Assembly: GCA_014904985.1 (NCBI GenBank) | Contig: MU128959.1 | Span: forward strand, 195,080-259,079 | Source of the DNA: Hydnum rufescens UP504 | Taxonomy: Eukaryota; Basidiomycota; Agaricomycetes; Cantharellales; Hydnaceae | DNA length: 64,000 nt | Reading direction: 5' to 3' | Shown here: one piece after another, positions 10,034 through 22,329 of the stretch | Position numbering within the stretch: position 1 is the first letter of the stretch | How the letters are laid out: each line of letters opens with the position of its first letter | Program-made: the position numbers and the translations under genes | The notes under the pieces: model-generated | Seen by the model: the letters and a program-made list of their open reading frames with translations, nothing else | What the model was told of the DNA's origin: nothing | Database searches by the model: none

Positions 10034-11541
10034 TCAGTTCCCTGTGCAGGAACGGGCACTGTGGCGAGAGGAAAGGCAAAGCGAGCAACGGTGCTCAGAT
10101 GAGGAGTGTCCAGGGCCAGTCCGGGAGCAGGATGTGATGTTGAAGGAGAAGCATATGGGGGAACGATCGGAGACAGCGATGAGCTTCTGATTGTGGAGGA
10201 CGGCAACAGTCTGCTTTCCGAGATAAGCTGATGTGGCCCTGCAAGCAGCCGCTTTGTGACCTGGGGCTCCACATATGATGCAGACAGGGGAGGAGCTGGG
10301 CCCCTGGCTGCCACCAGGAAAGGGGAGTCTGCTGTTAGGGTATCGAGACTGGCGAGCGTGATCACGGGAACCAGCGAGTGGGGGACTGCTGCTCCAGTCA
10401 CCACGACGACGAAAAGAGTTCTGGCCATGCACCAACCTCCCACATGAGACATCACGCAAAGCCAAAGCCACGGCCTCGTCACGCCGCCGCTCTGCCTCCA
10501 GACTATACTGATCATTGACAAAGGCCACATGCTCGTGCATGTCCTCGAACATGGACACATCGAGGCGGGTGAGAACAGGGTCGACAAACCAGCGGTGGCG
10601 CCACTTATGATCAAAACGGACAAGAGCGACCCAGAGCCTCGGGTTGTACCAATTGGCATGCTTCTGTAGTTCCGAGAACCAGGATTCAAACATTGTGGCA
10701 ACGGCTCCGCCAAAGACCGGCGACTCTTTCATCGCTAGGATAAGCAGCTGATAGGCCTCGACAAACTCGGACTTGGAGATCGCGAATTCAACAGCGAGGT
10801 AGGGGTCCATGACAGGGCGGCGCATTAGTTTCGCCTCAGGGTCTTTGTCATCGCCGATCTTAGCCATCTCGTCGCGCTTCAAGCCTGTGCGAAGGTCATG
10901 CACGTTTTATGAGTGAGCGCGGGAAGCGGCAGGTACATTCTCTTTTCTAGCATCGCGCGATATGGCTCGGGCATCGTCTCTTTAGCATAGGCTACACCAC
11001 GAAATAGGGCAAGATCATCTAGAGTGATCTGCTTGGACTTTGGAGGGGAAGGCGGCTGCCCACTGGCAGAAACATTAGAAGCAGGCGGAAGGAAGGAGGA
11101 TGGACGAGGCGGAATCGATGCAGGGGCATTTGCGCCAACAGGGGGTGCAGGTGGCGTGTTAGCCGGCACACTCGCGGCGGGGCCACCAGACAACGAAGAC
11201 GCATCACCACCAGAAACTTTGCGGTTCGCAGCCTCCAGCTGGAGAAACAGTGTCTCAGCCTCGTGCACATAAGCCACTAGCTGAGAACGCGTCGGGGGGT
11301 CACTGAGCGCGTGAGCATTAATCTGTCTGACACGAGCCATCTCCTTGATAGCGAGCACTGCTGGGTGCGAAAGAAGGAGTCCACCGTGGAAAGGCGCATC
11401 TGAGAGTGTTAGGACATCACCAGGGGTACCCGCAGCAAGGAACACGTCAGCAAGCGACGGGGGGGAACCCGCAGAGGCGGAGGATGCGCCAGGGGCGCTA
11501 GACTCAGCAGCACTAGAGGATTGAGTCATCGGAGGCAACAA
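10034..11541 (-). CDS. gag-like protein of the DIRS element (two frames)
   Basis: The gag region is open in two overlapping minus-strand frames, 10879-11541 and 10034-10903, which need a -1 shift where they overlap. The first part is Ser/Pro/Ala-rich and low in complexity, then changes to a conserved-looking stretch (LDDLALFRGVAYAKETMPEPYR split by its neighbours). The second part has a helical segment with FESWFSELQKHANWYN and two Cys/His clusters near its end: CIICGAPGHKAAAC (CX2CX4HX4C zinc knuckle) and CSLCLSSRHSARSC, as expected for a nucleocapsid. It would coat element RNA in the cytoplasm. No good slippery heptamer is visible at the overlap, so a mutation or a consensus error is as likely as programmed shifting. 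Confidence 0.75.
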
Positions 11542-11709
11542 TGATGGAGATATTGATTTCTGAAAAGAGAATTCTTCGTCTCGAGAGCACAGCAGAAGAT
11601 ATTCTCGGCTAAGCGACTACAGTGTGAGTGAAGCACTGTCGTCTCCAGGAATCCGGCATCTCCCGGATTGGCGCCGGCTCGAACTCTAACGCCGGCCTCA
11701 TCCAGCAAT

Positions 11710-11736
11710 ATCTCGCTCCGCTACGCAAAAACTAGC
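11710..11736. repeat. right inverted terminal sequence of DIRS-like element
   Basis: Reverse complement of the left end: reading inward on the minus strand gives GCTAGTTTTTGC, a GAGCGAGATA box, then TGCTGGATGAG. It lies about 170 bp upstream of the first gag start codon. Confidence 0.65.
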
Positions 11737-14617
11737 CGTGGCCCACGTTCCACTCGCAAGCTCGCTCACGTGGTCTCTAACCAAAAACTATTTTGGATGG
11801 TCAGGGCCGGCCAGCAAGCACTCCTTCTGAAACGGAGGCCTGTCACCTATCGCAGAGAGTCTGGGTTGGAGCTACGAGTAAACCTATAGTCTTATATAAT
11901 TACCAGGCCACAAATTCACGTATTTTGGAGGCGATTTTGGGCCACAACATTCTCACATGCTGGAAGAGTTTTCCGGGTCAACCGGATACCGGTTCACCTA
12001 GCGCCCGCAGGGGGGAAGGGGTGTCTTTCATCGGTCTTTACGTGCCGGAAACGCTCCAGTTTGAAATCCTGCCACGCGATTGCCACGCGCCATGGCTAAA
12101 AAGGAAATCCGGCTAATGCCGAATGTTTCGTGAGATCCGCTGACGTCTGTCTAGGAGCATTTCTTGAGCTTCTGTTCTCCTGATGCACCTGCGATCAATG
12201 CTCATTACCAGTTATTCAGTTCCCCAAGATCGCAAGGTTTAGTGATTTGGGTCAAGTCCAACCTTTCCGAGACTCTAATGAACGTGATGAGGCTATGGGA
12301 AGTGCCCAATTCCATGGGAACTTGCACAGAGCTGATCTCAGTGGCGGACTTTGGCACTGGGTTACATAATACGCGCATCCCGCTCTCCATTTCAAGAGTA
12401 GCACATGGCCATGGAGCGTGCAGCAATCACAAGACTGTTGCTTCTGCTCCAGACTACCATTTTCACTACTGTGAAACCCCCTGTGTGTAATTTGAAGTAT
12501 TTCAGCGGGCATGTTCGAAGATGAAAGCGGGTGTAGTACAGTAGTTGCTATTCCCTTCGTCCTAACGTTTAGCAGGGCTCTATAATGCCCACTAGTCGGG
12601 TGGGCGGACTGGGGATTGGCAGAATGATTTCTCGAGATGTGAGGAATGAGTTTCTGATGGACACGTGGTAGACTGCAGGTTGCAGGTTAGATCACGCCCC
12701 CACGAACGGATTTTTATCCTATTTCTTTGTTCTGTACGAACACGGGGTTTATGGAACCGGGCTCCTCGCCTGCTAGGCGCCAGCGGATAGTCACTCAAGC
12801 TCAGCGTCTCCGCTTCCATCCTATTTCCCCACAAATTCATTGGTGTGGGTGTGTGATATATATATATATATGGGAACGCCACCCCACGGGGAAGGATGGA
12901 GACATCAAGGGCCATATGCCTAGAACCGTGGATTCCGTGCGCAGTGCTTCAGAGGTTCGCGTGACCGCTTTCCGGAGTGGGCTCAAAATCACTTCCAAAC
13001 AAATTCACAAAGGCTGCACCAGAAAGCAGTGCGACCGGTGTCATTACATTTTGCGAACTTTACTGGAACAAAGGTCCCATCATTCAAGGTATCCGCATCC
13101 AGATCTGGGGGATCCAGAAGCAGTAATACTTTCTTAGAGTATTTACGATGTGCCTTATTTTCAGTGCCAGTACCATAATCAGCAATTGAAGCTCGAAATT
13201 GAATGCAGCTACTGTTGAAGCTTTGTCTGATCCGTGTCGATGTGGAAGGATTGGGCCAGACTTGCGATGGCCACAAACGGATACAACACGGTTCCGCGGG
13301 GAGACCCGGGCTCCATCACCGGTTTGTTTCGATTATTCACATGGGCTAAATGCAAGCGGATATCAGTCATTAGGATTCTGGCACTGTGCTGGGGATGACA
13401 AAGAGTGGCACGTCGCGGATAAAATGTGTACTCGAGGAAACACACGCTTTGAGATTTTGCTCGTGTGAAGTTTGGGTGGTGGCCGCTCGCGGGGATCTCC
13501 GAGCCTTTGCCTGGCTCTTTTTGTACAATTTTAGGGTTAAAGTTTAGTAGTGGCACATCTCGATCGAGCAGGTTGTGTGCTCCTGGCGCAGACAGACCTT
13601 GATTCCAAGACGTCTCGGACAATGGGCCAGCTTGAGATTCGTTGCGTCTGGGCTCTATAGCTATTCCTATCATGGGCTTGAAGGGCCAATACGCCCCTTG
13701 AAACAGGCCCCTTGCGATCTTTTGCAATTGGGATACGTTGGTCACCAGATATATTGCCTCCCATAAACACCTTTTATATCACCCTGGTACCAAAACCGCA
13801 TGGTGGGCGGGCGGAGTGAGGTCGTCAGCTTATTCTTATTTCGCAGTCCACCCACTTTTGTGGGCTGTACTTCAGTAGTCACTAAGCGCAGTCCTAGTGG
13901 TCCGCAGCGCTTACGCTAAAATCTACCATGAATGGATGGACGCCACATCTGGATTACTTGGCGCACGGGGCTGTGGCCATGTCGAGCGGGCATGTATGTG
14001 CGCTGGATAAAATTTTATGGCCTACCCCTGGTACCACGTACATGAAGCATAATCTAATCTTGGGCCGAAAAGCGGTATCCGCTTAAGCCTGAAACCTGGC
14101 TAAACGACGCATCCCGCGGTGCCTCGTGGCCGCAGCGCACGTTTTATAAACCGCTTTGAACAGGCTCAGAATAATTGGACAATAATCATGAGGATTAAGG
14201 AGGGATGTTGGCCTGACAGCTCTGTCACGATCTGCCAATATGGCAGACAGAGCAGTTGGTTACCTTGACGGTATTGCTCGTGAACACATGTGATCGGAGC
14301 CTGTTCGGGCTCCGGGATGCGCTGATGGCAGGACGGACAAGTTCCTGTCCCCGCAGCTTGGACTGGGCGTGGCGGTGTGGGGTAGTATCATTCCCGGACA
14401 AGCGGCGCCAACCGTGGGCTGGCGGGAAAATGACGGCAGCTGCTGACCATAATGGAAATTGCCTTATTCTCCTGATTTCCGGGCCGATGCGAGTAAGAGT
14501 TGGCAGTTTCCTTTCCTCGCCGTCTCTTCAACTCTCTCCTCGTCCCAGCTAACGAGGTCAACGCAGGCTATTGCTGGCATCAGTGTATCAAGCACCTCAG
14601 GGTACTGACACGGACCG
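11737..14617. other. gene-poor stretch, no supported gene
   Basis: About 2.9 kb upstream of the DUF1752 gene. Open frames (for example 13209-13745 minus and 12727-13137 plus) lack domains and look like chance overlaps on both strands. Structural features are a short (TA)n tract at about 12856-12871 and a hairpin-prone stretch near 13844-13871, where CCACCCACTTTTGTGGG occurs. The last few hundred bases should hold the promoter and 5' UTR of the next gene. Old repeat remnants are possible but cannot be named. Confidence 0.4.
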
Positions 14618-17600
14618 ATGTTCACTCGTCTCCACGACTCTGTCCTCGCCATTGACGTCGAAGCCGTCGCCAGAGTTCAGGGCGACGAGGGCCTCTGTGG
14701 CCTTTGGACCGGTACGTGGCTCCTTCCTACCCAGTGCCCGTGGCTCCCTTCGAGTTCCGGAGACTCATTTGCTCGAATTGCGTTCAGTCTTTACAAAGTG
14801 CAAGGAATCTCTTCAAGACGGGCGGCGACTCGAAAACATTGCCTGGCGTCTGTGGCACCGGGAGATCATCCTCAAACAGACTCTGTATGACTCTGACGAT
14901 GATACGACTATCCTGCCATCTCACCCGCGTCTTCACTCATCTTCCCTGTCGCCCCTGTCTAGCGAGTCTGAGTCCGATGAGGATGTTGAAACAATTGTCG
15001 AAGACGAGGCCAGGCCCCCTTCCTCTCTAACTGAGGCCGTTCCTCGCTCTCCCCCTCGGCCACATCCTCTCCAGCACCCGGTTGTGGCGTCTCCGCATTC
15101 CTGCGATCCCAGCTCCTCCCAGCCCCTAGGGTCAATATCCGTTCCTAATTCGCCTGTACCCGATGCTTCGCTCCCGATTCTCGACTCTCATCACCGTACT
15201 AGTCCTGCTCCACCCCGTTTGAGCGGGAGTGCCCACCGAAAAAGTAGTCCTGCCCGATCGAGCGTCAATATCGGCCAAATCATCAGCACACTGTTACCAG
15301 ACAAAGTTGATCTTGGGGCCTCTCGTAGTCCACGTTCGGATCAATCAATATCCAGGACCCCTCCTGTTTTCGGCCCACAGTCTGCCTCATCAACTGATGC
15401 TGCTCCAGTTCCCCCACAGTCAATATCGCCCCCCATTCAAGACAGATCGGATGATATGGCAGCTAATCCTGTTGTGGTGACTGTTTCTGCGTCCTCGTTC
15501 CGTCCCGCCGCGTCTCCCCCTCCTAAAACTACCGTGGATACCAATCCTGAACTCACGCTGACAAATCCCACGCCACGACCCACTCCTCCCGCAACCCCAT
15601 CCCGCGCATCTAATGTAAACGTGCCTTGTAGCGATTCGACGAACGTTGCCGCTCGGAAAGAAGTTCCCGAGGGGCCACGCTTGCTTGGCGTCCCTCCTGT
15701 CCCCGGGTCAGTCGGGACGTCCAGCACTGGGTTGTGGCGACAGGTCAATTCTCGTCCCCCACGTCTTCCTCCGAAGCTCCTTGCCTCTCCATTCTCACAA
15801 CCTGTGGATACCCCTTCGTCCACATCATCAGAAAATCTTCAGATCACTGGCGATCCAAACAGTAAAGCAACTACGCGTAAAATATTTTTCATTCAGCGTT
15901 CTCCGCCTGGTGAGGAAAGGTTCTCTAGCGGATCAAGTGATACGGCGCAAAGTTTGCTCTCCGCCACGATACCTGAACCCCCCCAGTCCCGTCTTCGGGA
16001 CGGGCTCCAACCCCCCCTCCACCACTTGTCATTCCCGCAGGTGGTGATGATCCAGAAGTGAGGCCCAATGATAACGACCAAAGTGGCGAGCGTGGAGGTG
16101 CTGTGGACACTCACCCACAGCTTTCCACTTCACCGCAACCTCTTGTCGACACTCTGGCATCCGCCACGTCACGAGGTGAAGGTGAGGTGGGACAGGCCCC
16201 TGGTGCCTCGATTGCATCTGAACCAGTCGAGTCTGTCGAGCCGCATCCTGAGACACTCCTTCGGACGCGCAAAGGCAAGGAGACTTCTCGCTCTTTGCGC
16301 TCCTCCGCCTCCCACCGGTCTGTAAGTCATGGGACGAAGCGAATAGGGGGTGGGTCCGCTCGGCAGTCGAAGGTGAATGTATTGGGGGGAGCGGAAAAGA
16401 AGGTCACTGTCATCAAGCCCGCTTTTGTGCGGAAGACTTCAGTGGCGGGCTCATCCAAGGAGAAGAAGAAAGCTGTGAAGCAGGCTGTGTCGGTCGATTC
16501 GAGATCGCCGGGTTCAAGTGCCCATCGCACGTTCGTGTCATCTCCCCTTTCGAACGATGTTGGATCTGTGTCCGATGGGGGAAGGGCCAGATACTCCACG
16601 CCTCAAGATCGCTCGTCATCGCCGTCTGGACGACGATCGCCATTACGTGGGCAGTCCCAATCAATTCTTGCAATCACTGGAGGCCCAAGTGTCTCGTCGT
16701 CGAGAGTAACGGGGATCGTCCAGCGTCAACAGCAGTCTCCGCAGCTCCCGGAATCATTGAGCAATCGTGATAAGGGGATCACTTCGGTTAAACGACGATC
16801 TGTGCTAGATATAGCTACTTCGTCGGACTTTGAAACTACCTCGGATGAAGAAGGTTCCTCCTTGTGGTCTTCCGCCGATGATGACGATGAAGCCGAGTTT
16901 CATGAGCCAGTGGGCCGGGGAGATGAAGAGGTGGAAACTGGACATCTCGCGAGGGAAGCTGCCCTTGAGGCAGCACGGCAACGTGACATGTTCCGTAAGG
17001 TCCCAAGTCGATCCTACTCTAACCTCGGACAGCGGAGACAGTCAGGCCTTTTGAGCACCCTCATGCATCCTGATCCCTCTATTCTACCTTTCTTGCCGAT
17101 GAATTCCCAAGGTAGTCGCCCGTACGACGCTGTATGGTCGAGGCAACATAATTCGGCTCAGAATTTGGGAAGAAGACCGCCTCCTCTTGCGCCCCTTGGC
17201 GCTTTGCAGCCAATGACCTCTGCTACTGGTAAGCGAGCCTTACCAAGTTTGAGATCTGATTATTCACTACTTGGGCAATAGCTACTCCGTTGGCATCTCA
17301 CGGTGCCCCCCTCAAACCAACCAAGAGCGCTGCGGAAGTCCGGGTTGCTGCCGTCAGTGTCACAAGCAAAGTTGCTGTCAATCCTAGCGGTCGTCCTGGG
17401 TTCCGCCTCCAGGGTCGACCAGAAGGTCAGGACCTCGAAACTGATGATGATGATACCGATGCCAATCCAGCAGAGGTTGATGGGATGTCCAAGTCGGTGG
17501 CGCAGCGAAAACTCGAACAACTTACGGCCCCTGGCCGTTTGCGGAAGCAGCCAGAGGGTCAAGGGGCGTCTAATGATCCACAGCATCCACCAGGTCCATC

Positions 17601-17994
17601 ACATCCGGACTTGAGGCCACCCGAATACTATACTCGTCAGCATTCTCAAGACTTCTACGCCGCATATCCTCCAGAACATCTTGTTCGGACACCTTCATTG
17701 CCTGTTCCACTCCCTCATCCCTATAATTTGCCAGCACCCGCTGCACCACAGACCCCTCGTACAACGCGGCGACAGATGATGGCAAATGAAATGAGCGAGT
17801 CGTTGCGACGTAACCTGCTCTGGGAACGGCAGTTAAGCCGACGAATGCTCGGGGGGTTCACGAAACTCCATTCGTCTAAGAACGCAGATCCCGCGCTGAG
17901 TCGTAGCGGCGATGAGGCGGAGCGTGTGCGGGAGGAACGTGCTTTAGCCCGCAATAAAAGCTGGGCGAACGAATACCACGCGGCTGGATGGTAG
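14618..17994 (+). CDS. AreA-like N-terminal (DUF1752) / DUF3295 fungal regulator
   Basis: Four exons keep frame: 14618-14711, 14788-15909, 16041-17228 and 17282-17994, giving about 1038 residues. Across intron 1 the protein reads LCGLWT VFTKCKESLQDG RRLENIAWRLWHRE. This is the fungal GATA-AreA-type N-terminal domain (DUF1752), also found in non-GATA regulators such as yeast Mks1. The middle is low-complexity Ser/Pro with a basic patch and acidic clusters. The C-terminus has TPRTTRRQMMANEMSESLRR followed by NLLWERQLSRRMLGG, matching the fungal DUF3295 block. There is no GATA zinc finger. By family the protein is expected to act in nitrogen or nutrient signalling in nucleus or cytosol; its exact role is unknown. 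The start ATG gives the shortest in-frame N-terminus leading into DUF1752. Confidence 0.85.
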
Positions 17995-19186
17995 CTGATC
18001 TGATTGGCCACGGTTATATTTTCCCACGTTTCCCTATTACCTCGTTCTCTCTTCTTACATCTAACCTTGAGCTAGGCTCGGTCGGATTGAAACGCATTCT
18101 GATTCCCTAAGTATCCAGATATCCTGCTTTTCCCATCACACTGCATATGGTTTCAACGCATTTTCATCACTCATCGTTTCTTCAACCCGCACGCGCACGT
18201 CCACACTTCTATGTCTATCTACGTCGTATTCATACATCAATTGCTATCACCATCTAAGCCTACCATTTACGCTCTCGCTCCCGTGGGTCGGGTCTCGGCG
18301 TGGTTTTGTGTGCCTTTGCACAAATTTCCTCGTCGCAGACCCTCCATTCGTATACTTTCCTAATGGGACATGGGTTTCTGCTGCCGGCTATAGTCCATTT
18401 TGTGCTCTTGGCAGAAACATTTGTCTATATTATTTTTGTCTGCATACTTTTTTCTTTTCCTCGAGATTTCATAATTATCTTGATGATTCTTTTGTTCGGT
18501 ATGTGTATGTTGTTCGTCTCCGCTCCCCCCCCCCTTAGCTGGGCGTCGTTCGTTCCCTTTTGTATCTAGGTCTATGAATGTAATATTTTCATCTTTTTCG
18601 CCTTGATTGATCAAGACAGGCACTATGTATTGAATCGTGATGCCTGCAAGACGAGTCACTAGGTCGCTCACAAGGAGTACACATGTGGATGAGGGCCAGA
18701 GGTGAGCGCCTTCGGGAAAATTCGATCATTTTTTTGGGTGTGGCAACCGGGTCCGGTGTTCGCGGATCTGTTTGAGATGGGCAATCTGTGGCTTTTCTGA
18801 GTGTGAGTGGGTAGACGCTCATGGATCCCGCATCAGAAAGCGCCCTGTGGCGAATGAAGGCCAGTCTTTATCCAGGAGTGAGCTGGATTCAGTATGACGT
18901 AACCCGTGGGAAAGCCAACAGTCATAAAGATATGACGCCATGAGAACATTTCCTCGGATGAGTAGAATCGATATCGGCCGGGGAGATAATTCCAACAGAA
19001 AAAAAAAAAGCGAGGTCAGACGAATGAGACAAAGTCCGAAGCCGGCTCCCGGCCGGGACGCAAGCCGCCAAGGTCGGAAGAAGGCGGGCTTAGAAAAACG
19101 CGCCCAAACTATATATTGCTGCTTACCCATCTATGGCCATCACTTTCCAAAACCCCCCCCCCTCTTGAAACTCTGCAGCCCAGCCC
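17995..19186. other. 3' UTR and promoter region, no gene seen
   Basis: About 1.2 kb between the DUF3295 gene and Zn2Cys6 factor 1. Pyrimidine-rich sequence follows the stop codon. Open frames on either strand are short, overlap antisense and carry no motif. The final 150 bp before 19187 contain A- and C-runs and should hold the promoter of the next gene. Confidence 0.4.
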
Positions 19187-22100
19187 ATGTCCAGTGAACT
19201 CCCAACTAGAAAGCGCCCACGAGCTTGTGACTATTGCAGGAAGAAGAAGGTATGTGTGTTGTAAAACGCATTTTTCTTTGTGGCAAAGCCCGGACCATTT
19301 AATTTTATTGTTCATAGGCGCGGTGTAATCGCTCAGAAGGCTCTCGAGAGCCATGTTCGCACTGTCTAGCCGCCTCGACCCCATGCACGTTCCTCTCCAT
19401 CTCAAGACGCAGGGGGTCCACCAAAGCCTACGCCGCCAAACTCGAGAACCGGGTCCAACAAATGCAGCGTTTGCTCGAGAAGGCAAGCACAATGAATAAT
19501 TGGTTTTAGATACCACCCACGCAGGATCTCATGTACACCCCCACTACACAGTATGCTTCCAAGGACGAGCTCGAGCAATCCTTGGGCTTTCCGATCCAAC
19601 ATGATGATGCCGAGGATGACGATGACGTTGCCGAAGCTGACGACGATGCCGAGCCGATGAATACCTCGGCTACTGCGGTCCTTGCATTCCAGGCCCCTCC
19701 ACCTCCACTATCTCCACATCTACCCCTACATTCGCCTCCACATTCGCCTCCACATCCACATCCTATTCTGCAGACTCCTCAGATTACGCTGACGATGACG
19801 ATGACGAAGAACGTCTCCCCGAAGACCCTAGTCACCGCTTCCATGGAAAATCAAGTGGTCAGTATTGCAATCATGTCGTGTGCACAACTTGTCGTCACCC
19901 TGAGGAGGAAATATTCCTAGATCTCCGCCTCTTGCAGGTGGCTCTCAAAATGAAGCAAGTATACAGCGGGAATGTCTTCAAACCCTCTGCTCCATCTGCG
20001 GTTTTCGATGACAACGTAAACTATCTTTTGTCTTTGGGTTTTTAGACTTTCGCGTTAATCTCACCATTTTCTTACTCCACACGTAGTGGCCAGAAGAATT
20101 CCTTCAACAGCCCAAAGACAACGATTACTGCAGCTTTATTCCACCCCATCCTATCGTGGAGATGCTCTTCGACATTTTCTCCTCCCGCGTTCTCCCCATG
20201 TACCCTCTGCTTAATTGGCGCGTGTTCGCGAACCAATATGCCGATGGTTTGCACGAGCGGGATCCGGAATTCGCCCGGCTCCTACTCATGGTCTGCGCTG
20301 TGGCCTCTACGTACAGTGGTGATCGTCGAGTGTATCAGAATGTCCGAGGCATACCCGTTCCGGGATATGAGTACTATCATAAATCCCAAACATTTGTGGA
20401 GCCGTGGAGTTCTCTGACATTAATGTCTCTCCAACTTCGTCTGGTGCGCCTTATTCGCAACGCTCGACTTGGGTACTCGTGCGAAGATACTTATCCATCC
20501 TCGTATAGCTAACTTCCCTGTATCTTTATGGTGTTGGTGATATAGCGGCAGCTTGGGTGCAGAGTGCCGCTGCGATTCGTGTCGCTGAGGATTTCGGTGC
20601 TCATCGCAAAAAGTCTTGCCCTAACGAGCAGTGGAAAAGAGTAGTATGGTGGGTCGAGTTGGAGACAATGCTGTGATTTTCCAGTGTTCATCGTTTACTC
20701 TAGGTGTCTCGTAGTCATTGATCGCCAGCTTAGTACCGCTCTCGGACGGACACCATCAATCCAGGAAGAAGAGTGAGATTGTCGTTGGCCGCATGTGTCG
20801 CTTCGTACTCACCATATTCTAGTTTTGATATCGAAATGCCTATAGTCTTGCCCGAAGATGGCGAGGCAGCTCAAGACATCGAGTCCTTTTCCTTCTTGAT
20901 CAGACTCACCACCATCGGGAATACCGCGATGCGCACAATGTACACCGTTCGTCCTAGCGTAGTCAGCTTTTTTGGGCCAGACTGGGAGAAGCGGGTGGTT
21001 ACAGATTTAGACTCTGCTTTGAAAACCTGGCTGTCTTCGTTCCCCAAGCATCGTAAGTTTCGTTTTGTATTCCACACCTCTATTCATGAATAATGATGAT
21101 CCTTGGCCTCTTTTTTTTTTCCCTAGTCCGCTGGGACCCCGACCATATGAGTCCAATCCATTTAGAGCAGTCTGCTTTGATGCATTGTCGTTATCTCCAC
21201 TTGATGATGATGCTGCACCAAGGCCTCATATTCCCACAACACACGGTAGGGCCAGTGGAATCCGAGGCGAACATCTGCGTCAATGCCGCAAAATCTTCCA
21301 TTCGCCTACTCTCCGCCGTGCAACGACGGTGCGGGGTAGTCTCGATGACTGGCCTATTCTTCACCTTTGTCGACGCGCTCATAATATTGATCCACATCTG
21401 GTCACTTGGGGAAGCGAATCCTCTTGCAGATGTCACCGGCCTGAGATCCGAAGTTCAGCAATGTATTTGGTTGCTGCGCAGTGCTAAAGGGTGCGTGCCT
21501 ACTTCCGGGGACTTGGTGTTGTCTCATAACTAGTGGAATGGCTCATTTATTGTGTCTTTTCAAAGGCGGTGTCAAATGGCCGTTGATCATTTTCTGTACG
21601 GTGATCCGCACTCCGCCGTGGCTTTGGCTTTTTATCTGATTTCTGGGCTCTCTGAAACAGTGAATGTCTCCTCGATCTCTCGGAAATAAACGGCGATGCC
21701 ACTCCCCCGGATCCGGCGATGGACGATATCTTCGGACAACTAGATTTCATGCTCCCCGTTTCGTACGAAGAGGAGGACAATAACCCGTTGTATCGAGATC
21801 TGGACGATTACCTGGGCCTGAGCCTGAAGCCCGCCCTCCCCACCCCGACGTTCTTCGTCGATTCTCTAATGACCGACTCTGCGTACTTTGACCTGCCGTC
21901 CTTGAGTCCCCAGAGTCCCGCGGAATCCTGGAAGGATCTCAGTAGTGGTGACACCGCAAGTGATTACTCGCACAGTATCGATACCCCCAAGACCCCCGAA
22001 GATACCTCCCCGCCGCTGGCAGACATCGTACAAGACACCATCTTCCGGACGTGGTACTCCACCCAAGCCAATGTCGGGTAAGAAGAAACCAACCGCGAAC

Positions 22101-22329
22101 CATTTCCCCATCCTGCATTTCTGAATTCTGTTTTTTTGTTTTTGTTTGACCTCATAGATGGGACGTGTTTGAGAAATTCCTGGCGAATGTGAACGTATCG
22201 GTCACGAGTGATAAAAACGACTCACCGTACGATCAGTCGGTTTTCGATTATCTGCTTACTTCATCACATCACCCAGACTCCTACCCATTGATGCATCAGA
22301 TGCCTCTTTTCTCCGGGGTCAGGGCATAG
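19187..22329 (+). CDS. Zn(II)2Cys6 transcription factor 1 (fungal-specific)
   Basis: Nuclear fungal regulator. Exon 1 (19187-19249) and exon 2 (19318-19482) encode the zinc cluster CDYCRKKK/ARCNRS and CSHCLAASTPC, followed by a linker and a coiled-coil start, LENRVQQMQRLLEK. A GC-AG intron (19483-19524) follows. Later exons: up to 19857 (acidic region ending in DPSHRFHGKSS), 19921-20015, 20087-20443, 20509-20648, 20704-20772, 20823-21052, 21127-21490, 21566-21595, 21661-22077 and 22158-22329. The middle region has VEMLFDIFSSRVLPMYPLL and FARLLLMVCAVASTYS, the typical fungal transcription-factor regulatory domain. Between about 19640 and 19760 the frame must change by one base and no GT-AG or GC-AG intron fits, so a base error or a mutation is likely there. 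It resembles factor 2 at 48.3-51.1 kb. Confidence 0.88.

Larger units (their letters stand above)
6101..11736 (-). mobile_element. DIRS-like tyrosine-recombinase retrotransposon
   Basis: A 5.6-kb element on the minus strand carrying, 5' to 3', a gag-like region with zinc knuckles, reverse transcriptase plus RNase H, and a tyrosine recombinase; no integrase or aspartic protease is seen. This gene set defines the DIRS order (DIRS/PAT/Ngaro-type), which inserts by recombination rather than by DDE integrase. The ends are related as inverted copies: GCTAGTTTTTGC at 6101 and its complement ending at 11736, followed inward on each side by a GAGATA box and later TGCTGGATGAG. Neither flank shows an obvious target duplication, as expected for this order. 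Inverted ends favour a DIRS-like over a Ngaro-like layout. The gag region contains at least one frame break, so this copy may not be autonomous. The boundaries are inferred from the repeated ends. Confidence 0.82.

Noticed and set aside
10034..10713. long N-terminal extension of the RT frame into gag
   Set aside because: That part of the frame is a shadow of the gag coding frame and is low in RT-like features.
10879..10903. programmed -1 frameshift site in gag
   Set aside because: The only A-run there does not fit an X-XXY-YYZ heptamer in the zero frame, so recoding is not claimed.
13209..13745. 178-codon minus-strand frame as a gene
   Set aside because: No recognisable motif, overlapping frames on the other strand, and no start context or splice support.
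13783..14040. small non-autonomous transposon bounded by GGTACC
   Set aside because: Only about seven bases match between the proposed ends, which is expected by chance.
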